DNA of 64,000 bases, from the NCBI GenBank assembly GCA_016126655.1, contig CP065955.1, forward strand, positions 1 to 64,000, written 5' to 3'. The first letter of the stretch is position 1. Every line of letters starts with the position of its first letter. Of the stretch, positions 42,595 to 51,572 are shown in pieces. The notes under the pieces were generated by a model, which was not told the DNA's origin, made no database searches, and worked only from the letters and a program-made list of their open reading frames with translations. The stretch is from Aerococcaceae bacterium zg-1292. GTDB taxonomy: Bacteria > Bacillota > Bacilli > Lactobacillales > Aerococcaceae. Position numbers and translations under genes: made by a program.

Positions 42595-43281
42595 ATGATA
42601 CAACTAACAAATGTTACGAAACAGTATCCTAATGGTGTTAAAGCTTTAGATGATATGAGTGTTCGTATAGAACAAGGTGAATTTGTATATATTGTCGGAC
42701 CGAGTGGTTCGGGTAAATCGACGCTGATGAAGTTACTTTATCGTGAAGAGACGCCAACGAAAGGAAAAATTCAAGTGGGGAAATATCGCATCGGTGCGAT
42801 GAAAGAAAGGGATATTCCATTTTTAAGACGATATGTTGGTGTCGTCTTTCAGGATTTCAAATTATTACCCAAATTAACGGTCTATGAAAATGTCGCATAC
42901 GCACTCGAAGTAACGGGAAAACGCGGCAAAGACATTAAGCAACGGGTTCATGAATTATTGGAACAAGTAGGCTTAAGACATAAAGTAAACCAATTACCTG
43001 AAGAGTTGTCCGGTGGGGAACAGCAACGGGTAGCGATTGCAAGAGCATTAGCGAATCGCCCAGCGATATTAATTGCTGATGAACCGACAGGAAATTTAGA
43101 CCCCGAAACAGCACTGGGGATTCTTAGTTTGCTAGAAAAAGTCAATACCTTAGGTACAACGGTTATTATGGGTACACATAATGAACAGTTTGTGAATCAA
43201 TTCCGACATCGAGTACTTGAATTAAATCAAGGTAAATTAGTACGTGATAGTTATAAGGGGGAATATGATGAGCGTCATTAG
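42595..43281 (+). CDS. ftsE: Cell division ABC transporter ATP-binding protein FtsE
   Basis: FtsE is the ATPase partner of FtsX; together they activate peptidoglycan hydrolases at the septum or along the wall. The 228-residue protein has Walker A GPSGSGKST near residue 36, a Q-loop VVFQDFKLLP, signature LSGGEQQR and Walker B ILIADEPTGNLD. AAGGAG precedes the start. It overlaps ftsX. Confidence 0.96.
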   Translation: MIQLTNVTKQYPNGVKALDDMSVRIEQGEFVYIVGPSGSGKSTLMKLLYREETPTKGKIQVGKYRIGAMKERDIPFLRRYVGVVFQDFKLLPKLTVYENVAYALEVTGKRGKDIKQRVHELLEQVGLRHKVNQLPEELSGGEQQRVAIARALANRPAILIADEPTGNLDPETALGILSLLEKVNTLGTTVIMGTHNEQFVNQFRHRVLELNQGKLVRDSYKGEYDERH

Positions 43282-44158
43282 AAATATTTTTCGTCATATT
43301 AGAGATGGTATTCGTAACTTGTTCCGCAATGGATGGATGACTATTGCTTCTATTTTTACTATGGCATTGACATTAATGATGATGGGTGGACTAGTCCTAT
43401 TATTAATGAATGTTGAAAAAGTAACTAAAGATATTGAATCAGGTATTCAAATCCGAGTAATGATTGATTTAGCAGCGGATGCTACGGATGAGCAAATACT
43501 AAAACAAAAGATAGAACAACTTGACCATGTATCTAAAGTTGTTTATCGTACCAAAGATGATGAATTAAAAGATATCATAAAAAATGTGGGTAAAGAATTT
43601 AGTCTACATGAGGGTGACGCGAATCCATTATTAAATGTGTTTGTGGTTGATGTGGATGATGTTAAATATATTAAAGACGTTGCGGAAGCCATAAAAAAAA
43701 TGACCTATGCACATGAAGTTACTTATGGTGAATTGACAGCAGACAAGTTATTACAACAAATTGAAATCGTCCGTTATATTTTAGCGGTAATTGCAGCTGT
43801 CTTTTTAGTTGTCGCAGTTTTACTAGTTAGTAACACGATTCGTTTGACGATTTTTGCTCGGCAAACTGAAATTGAGATTATGCGTTTAGTGGGGGCGAAA
43901 AACAGTTTTATTCGTGCGCCATTTGCGTATGAAGGTGCTTTTATTGGTATCATTGGTGCTGGTATTGCACTTGGTTTACTGTATGCGATTTATGAAGCTA
44001 TTCGAATCGCACCCTCTCAACTGTTCGGCATTATGAATTTACAATTTATTCCGACATGGCCGTTCTTTATTTACTTAGGCATTAGCATCTTATTAATCGG
44101 TATTGTATTAGGTATACTCGGGGCGCGCCGTTCAATGCGACAATTTTTAAAAATATAG
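43268..44158 (+). CDS. ftsX: Cell division protein FtsX
   Basis: FtsX is the membrane subunit of the FtsEX complex. The 296-residue protein has a cytoplasmic N-terminus, a first membrane segment (about 24-46), a large extracellular domain to about 165 that regulates wall hydrolases, and three further segments in the FtsX domain. ATG 43268 lies six bases after an AAGGGGG site; the adjacent ATG 43265 is also possible. The gene starts within the end of ftsE. Confidence 0.95.
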   Translation: MSVIRNIFRHIRDGIRNLFRNGWMTIASIFTMALTLMMMGGLVLLLMNVEKVTKDIESGIQIRVMIDLAADATDEQILKQKIEQLDHVSKVVYRTKDDELKDIIKNVGKEFSLHEGDANPLLNVFVVDVDDVKYIKDVAEAIKKMTYAHEVTYGELTADKLLQQIEIVRYILAVIAAVFLVVAVLLVSNTIRLTIFARQTEIEIMRLVGAKNSFIRAPFAYEGAFIGIIGAGIALGLLYAIYEAIRIAPSQLFGIMNLQFIPTWPFFIYLGISILLIGIVLGILGARRSMRQFLKI

Positions 44159-44353
44159 TGTAACCGCAGGTGTTCGGTCTTAAAAAAGTGGGATAAAAAA
44201 CACTGTGAAAGGAATCATTGAAGCATCGCTTGCAAAATGTTACGCTACTCCAAGAGATGTCCGGCATAGCTGTAAATTAGCGACTTAGATACAGCAGTAA
44301 ACGTATTAGACCAAAAAAAGAGAATACCAACTTTTTCTGGGGAATGGGGAGGG

Positions 44354-44389
44354 CTCCGACATCTTGTGGGGACCCACAAGATGTCGGAG
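44354..44389. repeat. Perfect 17-bp palindrome downstream of ftsX
   Basis: The arms 44354-44370 and 44373-44389 are exact inverted copies with a two-base centre (GA). It is G/C-richer than its surroundings and is followed by A rather than T residues on the plus strand, so it is not a standard terminator. I do not recognise it. The 180 bases before it (44159-44340) contain nothing I can assign. Confidence 0.75.
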
Positions 44390-44396
44390 AGCCAAA

Positions 44397-44440
44397 AAAA
44401 GACAATGTATGGCTTATCATACATTGTCTTTTCATTTTTC
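44397..44440. terminator. Bidirectional terminator between ftsX and msmX
   Basis: A 15-bp stem (44397-44411 with 44418-44432) with a six-base loop has an A run before and T-rich sequence after, so it can serve both the plus-strand ftsEX and the minus-strand ATPase gene. Confidence 0.85.
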
Positions 44441-44450
44441 GGAGTTTAGA

Positions 44451-45566
44451 TTACATTACTTCAGCGCGGATAACACGTTCTGTTTCTGCGTCAAAGAAGT
44501 GCGCTTTATTCATGTTGAATCCTAATTCGATCACTTCACCTGGATTGTGGAAGTCACGAGCGTCAACACGAGCGATAAATTCTGTATCCCCAACTTTAGA
44601 GTAAAGCATAGTTTCAGCACCTAATAATTCTGAAACGACAACTTCTGAACGAACGATTGAACCTGGGTTCGCATCTAAGAATACTTGTTCTGATTGAATG
44701 TCTTCTGGACGGATACCGAATGTGATTTGTTTGCCGTTATAACCACGGTCTTCTAATAATTTACGTTGTGGTTCAGTCACTTTTAATTCTAAACCTTGGT
44801 GGTTTGTAATAACGCCATCATTTAACGTTACTTTGAAGAAGTTCATCGCAGGTGATCCAATGAATCCAGCTACGAATACGTTGTTAGGTGTGTTATATAC
44901 TTCTTGAGGAGAACCGATTTGTTGGATAATACCGTCTTTCATAATAACGATACGGCTTGCCATGGTCATCGCTTCTGTTTGGTCATGCGTTACGTAAATA
45001 GTTGTTGTATTTAAACGTTGGTGTAATTTTGCGATTTCAGCACGCATTTGTACACGTAATTTCGCATCTAAGTTTGATAATGGCTCGTCCATTAAGAATA
45101 CTTTTGCATCACGAACGATAGCACGTCCTAAAGCAACACGTTGACGTTGACCACCAGATAAAGCGGCTGGTTTACGGTCTAAGTATTGTGTTAAACCTAA
45201 GATTTCAGCTGCGTTTTCAACACGAGATTTGATTTCATCTTTTGGATATTTACGTAATTTCAAACCGAATGCCATGTTATCAAACACAGTCATGTGAGGA
45301 TATAACGCATAGTTTTGGAATACCATCGCGATATCGCGGTCTTTAGGAGCTACGTCATTCATTAACGTATCGCCAATCCATAATTCCCCTTCAGAAATAT
45401 CTTCCAAACCAGCAATCATACGTAAAGTCGTTGATTTACCACATCCTGAAGGACCTACGAATACGATGAATTCACGGTCTTGAATATCTAAGTTAAAGTC
45501 TGTTACTGAATAAAAATCTGCGCCTTCATATTTTTTATGAATGCCTTTAAGTTTCATTTCTACCAT
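44451..45566 (-). CDS. msmX: Multi-sugar ABC transporter ATP-binding protein (MsmX/UgpC type)
   Basis: This is a CUT1-type ATPase that energises several sugar importers in Gram-positive bacteria. The 371-residue protein has Walker A GPSGCGKST near residue 38, Q-loop MVFQNYALYPH, signature LSGGQRQR, Walker B VFLMDEPLSNLD and a C-terminal regulatory TOBE region. No permease or binding-protein genes are adjacent, consistent with a shared orphan ATPase. AAAGGAG precedes the start on the minus strand. A cre-like site lies upstream. Confidence 0.92.
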   Translation of the reverse strand: MVEMKLKGIHKKYEGADFYSVTDFNLDIQDREFIVFVGPSGCGKSTTLRMIAGLEDISEGELWIGDTLMNDVAPKDRDIAMVFQNYALYPHMTVFDNMAFGLKLRKYPKDEIKSRVENAAEILGLTQYLDRKPAALSGGQRQRVALGRAIVRDAKVFLMDEPLSNLDAKLRVQMRAEIAKLHQRLNTTTIYVTHDQTEAMTMASRIVIMKDGIIQQIGSPQEVYNTPNNVFVAGFIGSPAMNFFKVTLNDGVITNHQGLELKVTEPQRKLLEDRGYNGKQITFGIRPEDIQSEQVFLDANPGSIVRSEVVVSELLGAETMLYSKVGDTEFIARVDARDFHNPGEVIELGFNMNKAHFFDAETERVIRAEVM

Positions 45567-45610
45567 AAAATAAAATCTCCTTTAATCAATAGTGTAATTA
45601 AAGTATAAAA

Positions 45611-45624
45611 TGAAAACGTTTGAA
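45611..45624 (-). promoter_or_regulatory. Candidate cre (CcpA) site upstream of msmX
   Basis: TGAAAACGTTTGAA matches TGWNANCGNTNWCA at 12 of 14 positions and lies 45 bases before the gene. CcpA control would be sensible for a sugar-import ATPase. The match is imperfect, so this is tentative. Confidence 0.45.
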
Positions 45625-45766
45625 AATCTATTGGCTGAGTGCACAAAAGATTCCGTCATATTGTAGAAAGGGTTTGCAGTAGCAACAATGGATAAAATAG
45701 ACTGCATAAAATGTTAAAAATTCATCAATTATTCAATAATATCAGTGTATGTTTGTTAAGGTTTTG

Positions 45767-45775
45767 TGATAGAAT
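45767..45775 (+). promoter_or_regulatory. Candidate promoter of the repeat array and dut
   Basis: TGA followed by TAGAAT (45770-45775) is an extended -10. Transcription from near 45782 would run through a perfect palindrome and then the whole repeat array before reaching dut at 46404, giving a leader of about 620 bases. Confidence 0.45.
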
Positions 45776-45800
45776 AGATAGCAGAAACAACTAAACATAA

Positions 45801-45816
45801 TTCAACTGCAGTTGAA
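45801..45816. promoter_or_regulatory. Perfect 16-bp palindrome (operator-like)
   Basis: TTCAACTGCAGTTGAA is a perfect dyad located about 20 bases after the candidate promoter and just before the repeat array. It resembles a repressor site; no regulator can be assigned. Confidence 0.4.
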
Positions 45817-45836
45817 CTGACTTAAACCACTAATAA

Positions 45837-46388
45837 ACATGGTGTGAGAGAGGACGTTCTGCCACGAACCACTGGAGCAGAGTTGGCAAAAACGCAAGAG
45901 CGTTTCAAGAACTAAGCGAAGTGGACGTCGTGGCAGTCCGAGCGAGCCAAAATCCAAATGCCGTCGTGCGAGAAGGGCACAAAGGCAACTTTTGAAGTGG
46001 AGACAAGTCAATCCAAGCGAACCAGAATAACACAAAGTGTGAGCGCGGATGTTCTGACTTGAACCACTGGAGAAAGCTGCCGTCGTGCGAGAAGGGCACA
46101 AAGGCAACTTTTGAAGTGGAGGCAAGTCAATCCAAGCGAACCAGAATAACACAAAGTGTGAGCGCGGATGTTCTGACTTGAACCACTGGAGAAAGCTGCC
46201 GTCGTGCGAGAAGGGCACAAAGGCAACTTTTGAAGTGGAGGCAAGTCAGTCCAAGCGAACCAGAATAACACAAAGTGTGAGCGCGGATGTTCTGACTTGA
46301 ACCACTGGAGAAAGCTGCCGTCGTGCGAGAAGGGCACAAAGGCAACTTTTGAAGTGGAGACAAGTCAATCCAAGCGAACCAGAATAAG
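45837..46388 (+). repeat. Tandem array of the structured repeat upstream of dut
   Basis: A divergent unit (45837-45956; helix arms GCCACGA at 45861-45867 and TCGTGGC at 45928-45934) is followed by a partial unit (45957-46030) and three nearly identical 119-bp units (46031-46149, 46150-46268, 46269-46387). The identical units differ only at a few bases (gagacaag or gaggcaag; gtcaatcc or gtcagtcc). Each has CACAAAGTGTGAGCG at the front, GACTTGAACCACTGG and AAGTGG with CAAGTC as helix arms, an inner GTGCGAGAAGGGCAC hairpin, and CCAAGCGAACCAGAATA at the end. The last unit runs into the AAGGAG of dut. Confidence 0.95.
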
Positions 46389-46403
46389 GAGATTTATCTG
46401 ATA

Positions 46404-46961
46404 ATGGAAAAAAAAAGAGGTTTTGAAGTTGTGTCATATTACGAACATCAACATATTCAGTTGCCTAAGCGTGCCACGCATCACGCAGCAGGTTATGATA
46501 TTGAAGCAAGCGAAGATATCGTCTTGCCGAGTTTTTGGCATGAATTAATGCGTTATTTATTACAAGAAATGAAACAATGGATTTATCAAACACCCGATAA
46601 AAAAGACGAACACGTAGCGAGATTGCGAGATAAATTATTAAAACCAACACTTATTCCAACAGGATTAAAAGCGTATATGCAAGATGACGAATATTTACAA
46701 ATTATTAATCGTTCAAGTAATCCATTAAAACGATTTTTAGTTTTACCAAATAGTGTCGGTATTATTGATAGCGACTACTATAACAATGAAGCCAATGAAG
46801 GACATATTTTTGTTCAAATGCTAAACTTTGGTTTAGTCGATCAAAAAATTAAAAAGGGTGAACGTATTGCTCAAGGTATTTTCACGTCATTTTTAAAAAT
46901 CGATAGTGATGCAGGAGGACAAGGCGTGCGCACTGGAGGATTTGGTTCTTCGGATAAATAA
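46404..46961 (+). CDS. dut: dUTP diphosphatase
   Basis: Dut hydrolyses dUTP to dUMP, keeping uracil out of DNA. The 185-residue protein has motif 1 AAGYDIEA, motif 2 RSSNPLKR, a modified motif 3 GIIDSDYYNN, motif 4 KKGERIAQGIF and motif 5 RTGGFGSS. It is longer than the usual 145-155 residues because of an insertion between motifs 1 and 2 (about residues 45-75), which is common in lactic acid bacteria. AAGGAG at 46386-46391, at the exact end of the repeat array, precedes ATG 46404. radA follows after 36 bases. Confidence 0.93.
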   Translation: MEKKRGFEVVSYYEHQHIQLPKRATHHAAGYDIEASEDIVLPSFWHELMRYLLQEMKQWIYQTPDKKDEHVARLRDKLLKPTLIPTGLKAYMQDDEYLQIINRSSNPLKRFLVLPNSVGIIDSDYYNNEANEGHIFVQMLNFGLVDQKIKKGERIAQGIFTSFLKIDSDAGGQGVRTGGFGSSDK

Positions 46962-46997
46962 ACGACAAAAAATAAGCAAACAGAAAGGAGAAAGTGA

Positions 46998-48377
46998 ATG
47001 GCGAAAAAAAAGGTAATGTACGAGTGCATGGCTTGTGGTTATGAATCGCCACGATGGTTAGGTAAGTGTCCTGAATGTGGCGGCTGGAACCAAATGGAAG
47101 AACAATTAGTGACGTCATCGTCGATTGATAAGCGTGTTCAGGTTCAAACATCAAAACAGCCGTTGTCACGCGGGGCTAAGCAGTTGCATGAAATTCAATA
47201 CACTAATGAATCACGTGTGAATACAGATTTTTCAGAATTTGACCGTGTCCTTGGTGGAGGCGTTGTAAATGGTTCTTTAGTATTGATTGGTGGCGATCCC
47301 GGGATTGGTAAATCCACCTTACTCCTACAGGTTTCATTGCAATTAGCCAATAAAGGTCAAAAGTTATTATATGTATCGGGGGAAGAAAGTTTATCACAAA
47401 TCAAAATGCGTGCAGAGCGACTCTCGTTGAACAGTAATCAATTTTATTTATTGTCAGAAACAGATTTGACTGCTGTAGCTGGTGAAATTCAGCGCATTGA
47501 ACCTGATATGGTAATTATTGACTCTATTCAAACCATGACGTCACCAGAACATAATGGTGTTGCCGGTAGTGTCTCACAATTAAGAGAAACGACGAATTTA
47601 TTAATGCGTATTGCTAAAGACAATCAAATTGCTATATTTATTGTTGGACATGTAACTAAAGAAGGTAATATCGCCGGACCAAGAATGTTGGAACATATGG
47701 TGGATACAGTATTGTATTTTGAGGGTGAAAAGCATAATCGTTTTCGTATTTTACGTGCGGTGAAAAATCGTTTTGGTTCAACGAATGAATTGGGTGTCTT
47801 TGAAATGCTTGACGTAGGGTTACAAGAAGTCACCAATCCATCGGAATTATTTTTAGAAGAACGATTACCAGGCGCTACCGGTTCAACGGTCGTAGCGGCG
47901 CTAGAAGGTACACGAACGATTTTAGCGGAAATACAGTCGCTAATGACCCCCACAGTTTTTGGGAACGCAAAACGTACAGCTAGTGGAATTGAACATCAAC
48001 GTGTTTCGCTTTTATTGGCAGTAATGGAAAAACATTGCGGATTGCTAGTTCAAAATCAAGATGCTTTTTTTAAAACAACAGGTGGGGTACGATTAGATGA
48101 GCCAGCTATTGACTTAGCAATTGCGATGAGTATCGCATCTAGTTACTGGAATCGACCAACGCAGATTGATGATTGTTTTGTAGGTGAAATTGGTTTAACA
48201 GGTGAGATAAGACGAGTAACGCAAGTGAAAGAACGGATTGTTGAAGCTAATAAATTAGGGTTTAAACGCATCTTTGTACCTAAAAATAATGTCCAAGGAT
48301 TAACATTAAACACGACGATTGAAGTCATCCCAGTTTCCACTATTAAACAAGCATTGGCAATTGTATTTCCAAGGTAA
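46998..48377 (+). CDS. radA: DNA repair protein RadA
   Basis: RadA is a RecA-like helicase that processes recombination branches. The 459-residue protein has the zinc finger C10/C13/C24/C27, Walker [10 protein letters not shown] near residue 98, the KNRFG motif near 256 and a Lon-like C-terminal domain. AGAAAGGAG precedes the start. In B. subtilis disA follows radA; here the next gene is the PIN/TRAM protein, so disA is not at this position. Confidence 0.96.
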   Translation: MAKKKVMYECMACGYESPRWLGKCPECGGWNQMEEQLVTSSSIDKRVQVQTSKQPLSRGAKQLHEIQYTNESRVNTDFSEFDRVLGGGVVNGSLVLIGGDPGIGKSTLLLQVSLQLANKGQKLLYVSGEESLSQIKMRAERLSLNSNQFYLLSETDLTAVAGEIQRIEPDMVIIDSIQTMTSPEHNGVAGSVSQLRETTNLLMRIAKDNQIAIFIVGHVTKEGNIAGPRMLEHMVDTVLYFEGEKHNRFRILRAVKNRFGSTNELGVFEMLDVGLQEVTNPSELFLEERLPGATGSTVVAALEGTRTILAEIQSLMTPTVFGNAKRTASGIEHQRVSLLLAVMEKHCGLLVQNQDAFFKTTGGVRLDEPAIDLAIAMSIASSYWNRPTQIDDCFVGEIGLTGEIRRVTQVKERIVEANKLGFKRIFVPKNNVQGLTLNTTIEVIPVSTIKQALAIVFPR

Positions 48378-48391
48378 GAAAGGAGGATAAA

Positions 48392-49480
48392 ATGTATAAA
48401 CGAATAATTACGGGGTTATCCGTATTGATTGGATTAAGCTTTGGCGTTACGGTAGGACCAGGTTTATGGATGGGTATACCGAATTTACCAAGTTGGATTA
48501 GTAATATTTATTTAAATGCCTTTATTTTTATGATTATTTTTACAGTACTAGGCAGCTTGTTATCGCCATTTATTGAGCGTGTTATCCGCTACTTGATTGA
48601 GTGGATGAATAATTTAACGACACTGAATTTAATTGTTGGGACGATTGGAACGTTAATTGGTTTACTGATAGGTTTTCTATTATCATTGCCATTTAATAGC
48701 TTGAATATTCCATTTGTATCATCAACATTACCATTAATTTTCTCAATTACGCTCGCTTTAGTTGGTTATCAAACCGCGATGAGTCGTAAAGATGAGTGGA
48801 GGAAATTATTTTCACGCTCCATGCATAAAAGTTCGCGAGAAACCGAGGAATCTCAGTTGATAGAACCTGCTACGAGTGATAATATGTATAAGTACAAATT
48901 GTTAGATACAAGTGTGATTATCGATAGTCGTATTGCAGATATTGTGCGAACGAATTTTATTGAGGGAACATTAGTGATTCCTAATTTTGTATTACAGGAA
49001 TTGCAGTTTATTGCTGATTCTGCGGATTCGTTAAAACGTGCTAAAGGTAGAAGAGGTTTAGATACTTTAAATGCTCTACAAAAAGATGGGCAGATACCGA
49101 TTGAGTTTTATGAGGGTGATTTTGATGATATTGCAGAAGTTGATAGTAAATTAATTCGCCTAGCGAAATTGATGGATGCTGCAATTTTGACGAATGATTA
49201 CAATTTAAACAAAGTTTGTGAGTTTCAAAATGTGAAAGTGTTCAATATTAATGAATTAGCGAATGCAGTTAAGCCGGTCGTTATACCAGGCGAAGAAATG
49301 CATGTGCAAGTCATTAAATCAGGAACAGAGCGTAAACAAGGTGTTGCCTATTTAGATGATGGCACGATGATTGTCGTAGAAGATGGTCAAAATTACATGA
49401 ATCAATGGATTGATGTTGTCGTAACCAGTGCACTGCAAACAGCTGCAGGTCGAATGATTTTTGCCAAACCAGTCGAATAA
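48392..49480 (+). CDS. yacL: PIN/TRAM domain membrane protein (YacL type)
   Basis: The 362-residue protein has four N-terminal membrane segments (about 5-115), a PIN nuclease-like domain (LLDTSVIIDSRIADI at about 170; TNDYNLNK near 265) and a C-terminal TRAM RNA-binding domain. The acidic PIN residues are present, so RNase activity is plausible but unproven. AAAGGAGG precedes the start. The radA-yacL-gltX order is partly conserved in Bacillota. Confidence 0.9.
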   Translation: MYKRIITGLSVLIGLSFGVTVGPGLWMGIPNLPSWISNIYLNAFIFMIIFTVLGSLLSPFIERVIRYLIEWMNNLTTLNLIVGTIGTLIGLLIGFLLSLPFNSLNIPFVSSTLPLIFSITLALVGYQTAMSRKDEWRKLFSRSMHKSSRETEESQLIEPATSDNMYKYKLLDTSVIIDSRIADIVRTNFIEGTLVIPNFVLQELQFIADSADSLKRAKGRRGLDTLNALQKDGQIPIEFYEGDFDDIAEVDSKLIRLAKLMDAAILTNDYNLNKVCEFQNVKVFNINELANAVKPVVIPGEEMHVQVIKSGTERKQGVAYLDDGTMIVVEDGQNYMNQWIDVVVTSALQTAAGRMIFAKPVE

Positions 49481-49483
49481 AGC

Positions 49484-49628
49484 CATAGTGCGAGTGAAAG
49501 TACTCTGATTGGAACCACTAGGAGAAGTTACTGGCGTGCGAGTAGTGCACAGAGGTAATTTATGTAGTGAGGGTTGCGGTCAAGATAAACCAAGCGAGTC
49601 AGAATATCTATAGTGCGGCAGCGAATAC
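49484..49628 (+). repeat. Dispersed structured repeat upstream of gltX
   Basis: The unit starts three bases after the yacL stop (CATAGTGCGAG), has GATTGGAACCACTA paired with TAGTG and CGGTC (G-U pairs), an inner AGTTAC/GTAATT stem with GTGCGAGTAGTGCAC at its tip, and ends CCAAGCGAGTCAGAATA. A second, 5'-only fragment (TATAGTGCGGCAGCGAATAC) follows at 49609-49628 and leads to the gltX ribosome site. Confidence 0.8.
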
Positions 49629-49656
49629 TTTGAAAAGCAAAAAAGGAGTAAGAAAA

Positions 49657-51138
49657 ATGAGTGAAACAATACGTGTGCGTTATGCACCTAGTCCAACTGG
49701 AGAATTACATATAGGAAATGCGCGAACAGCATTATTTAATTATTTGTTTGCGCGTCATCATAATGGTAAATTTATTATTCGGATTGAAGATACCGATACA
49801 AAACGTAATATTGCTCATGGTGAAGAAAGTCAATTATCTAATTTAACATGGTTAGGTATGGATTGGGATGAGTCTCCTGCCAATCCTGGCAAATATGGTC
49901 CTTATCGTCAATCAGAACGGTTACATATTTATCAACCATTAATTGAACAATTACTGGCTGAAGATAAAGCATATAAATGCTATATGACAGAAGAAGAGTT
50001 AGAAGCGGAACGTGAAGAACAGCGTGCACGCGGCGAGATGCCACATTATGGTGGTCAACACGCTCATTTAACTTCAGAACAACAAGCAGTATTTGAAGCT
50101 GAAGGACGTCAACCAGTTATTCGTTTTCGTGTACCAGCAGATGTTACTTATCGTTTTAATGATATGGTAAAAGGTGACATTACCTTTGAGTCCAAAAACA
50201 TTTCCGGCGATTGGGTTATTCAAAAACGCGATGGTATGCCAACGTATAATTTTGCCGTGGCTGTAGATGATCATTTAATGGAAATTACACATGTGTTACG
50301 TGGCGATGACCATATTGCTAATACACCAAAACAAATGATGATTTATGACGCATTCGGGTGGGATGTACCAACATTTGGTCATATGACCTTGATTGTTAAC
50401 AGCGAAACAAATAAAAAATTGAGTAAACGTGATGGTGGTATTTTACAATTTATCGAACAATATCGTAAATTAGGATACTTACCAGAAGCGATGTTTAACT
50501 TTATTACCTTATTGGGATGGTCACCAGTCGGTGAAGAAGAAATCTTTTCGCGTGAGGAATTAATCCAATTATTTGATGCGAATCGTTTATCCACATCTCC
50601 TGCAGCGTTCGATGCGAAAAAATTAGAGTGGATTAATAATACGTACATGAAGCAAGCACCGCTTGAAAAAGTTGTTGAATTAGCCTTGCCACATTTAGTT
50701 GAAGCAGGAAGAGTAAGTGAGAATCCATCTGAAGTAGAATTAGCATGGGTGAGCAAATTAGTGAGTTTGTATCATGAACAAGTGTCATATGGTGCTGAAA
50801 TTGTGTCTGCGTCTGAATTATTCTTTAAAGACACTTTGGTCATTGATGAGCAGTCTAAAGCTGTACTTGAGGATGAATCAGCGATTGTCGTCATTAAAGC
50901 GATGCGTCAACAATTAGAACAATTGAGTCCAGATGCGTTTGTTGCTGAAAATATAAAACCATTGACAAAAAATGTTCAAAAAGAAACAGGGGTTAAAGGT
51001 CGCAACCTCTTTATGCCAATCCGTATTGCAGTATCTGGACAAATGCATGGACCAGAGTTACCAAATGTGATTGAAGTACTGGGTAAAGAAAAAGTACTTA
51101 ATCATATTGACCAAGTATTAGCAGTAATGGAACCATAA
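49657..51138 (+). CDS. gltX: Glutamyl-tRNA synthetase
   Basis: GltX charges tRNA-Glu and, in organisms without GlnRS, also tRNA-Gln. The 493-residue class I enzyme has the HIGH-type [11 protein letters not shown] and the KMSKS-type [11 protein letters not shown] 49657 follows AAAAGGAG (49641-49648); the open frame reaches back to 49567 through the repeat, where no ribosome site exists. No T-box leader is visible. It is followed by a terminator. Confidence 0.97.
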   Translation: MSETIRVRYAPSPTGELHIGNARTALFNYLFARHHNGKFIIRIEDTDTKRNIAHGEESQLSNLTWLGMDWDESPANPGKYGPYRQSERLHIYQPLIEQLLAEDKAYKCYMTEEELEAEREEQRARGEMPHYGGQHAHLTSEQQAVFEAEGRQPVIRFRVPADVTYRFNDMVKGDITFESKNISGDWVIQKRDGMPTYNFAVAVDDHLMEITHVLRGDDHIANTPKQMMIYDAFGWDVPTFGHMTLIVNSETNKKLSKRDGGILQFIEQYRKLGYLPEAMFNFITLLGWSPVGEEEIFSREELIQLFDANRLSTSPAAFDAKKLEWINNTYMKQAPLEKVVELALPHLVEAGRVSENPSEVELAWVSKLVSLYHEQVSYGAEIVSASELFFKDTLVIDEQSKAVLEDESAIVVIKAMRQQLEQLSPDAFVAENIKPLTKNVQKETGVKGRNLFMPIRIAVSGQMHGPELPNVIEVLGKEKVLNHIDQVLAVMEP

Positions 51139-51162
51139 TAGCAAGCGTAAAAATGAATGAAC

Positions 51163-51206
51163 ATGGAGCTTTTAAGTAGATTAACTTTCTCAAAAGCTCC
51201 ATTCTT
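51163..51206 (+). terminator. Terminator after gltX
   Basis: An 11-bp stem (51163-51173 with 51192-51202) is followed by TCTTTAAT, a moderate T-rich tail. Confidence 0.75.
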
Positions 51207-51221
51207 TAATATAAAAGAATC

Positions 51222-51329
51222 CTAGTGTGAGCGAGGATACCCTGATTTGAGGCACTGGAACAAAATGTGCGGGAGCGTTCCGAATAGTTTTCGAAGTAGA
51301 GGACAAGTCAACCCACACGAATTAAAAAA
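51222..51329 (+). repeat. Dispersed structured repeat, first unit between gltX and the insertion sequence
   Basis: CTAGTGTGAGCGAGGA opens the unit; helix arms are TGATTTG and CAAGTCA (with a G-U pair). The inner region differs from other copies, and the end motif is altered to CCCACACGAATTA. It is directly followed by a second unit. Confidence 0.75.
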
Positions 51330-51422
51330 CATAGTGCGACAACGAGCGCACTGAAATGAACCACTGGAGAAAGCCAACGGCGAGCGAGAAGCGCACAGAG
51401 TTGGCTTTTGAAGTGGAGTCAT
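51330..51422 (+). repeat. 5' part of a structured repeat split by the insertion sequence
   Basis: CATAGTGCGACAACGAG opens the unit. The inner stem is AGCCAAC/GTTGGCT, tighter than in other copies. The helix arm CTGAAATGA (51351-51359) has lost its partner to the insertion. The unit stops at the target duplication AGTCAT (51417-51422) and continues at 53152. Confidence 0.85.
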
Positions 51423-51460
51423 CCTGAATTCCCGAAGTAATTAAACCACAGACAATAAAT

Positions 51461-51503
51461 ATCACGAAAAACTTGATAAAATCAAAGTTTTTCGTGATAT
51501 TTT
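51461..51503 (+). terminator. Terminator at the left end of the insertion sequence
   Basis: ATCACGAAAAACTTGAT (51461-51477) pairs with 51481-51498 (one bulged A), followed by T residues. It would block read-through into the transposase gene from outside, a common insertion-sequence device. Confidence 0.8.
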
Positions 51504-51572
51504 TGTCGACTTACATTGGCACAACTGATATAATTTAGTTATACCAATATATATACATTAAGGAGCTTAATC

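Noticed and set aside
44344-44604. Plus-strand open frame over the palindrome and the end of msmX
   Set aside because: It is antisense to the conserved C-terminal part of msmX and contains a terminator; no family resemblance.
45957-46388. CRISPR-like appearance of regularly spaced repeats
   Set aside because: The period of 119 bp is the complete repeat unit with no unique spacers; there is no short direct repeat with variable spacers and no cas gene.
45802-46437. Several overlapping minus-strand open frames (60-138 codons) across the array
   Set aside because: They are open only because the 119-bp repeat unit lacks stops in those frames. They repeat the same peptide, lack ribosome sites, and similar frames appear antisense to the other repeat copies.
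49567-49656. N-terminal extension of gltX by 30 residues
   Set aside because: The frame runs through the repeat element; AAAAGGAG at 49641 and the conserved N-terminus both place the start at 49657.
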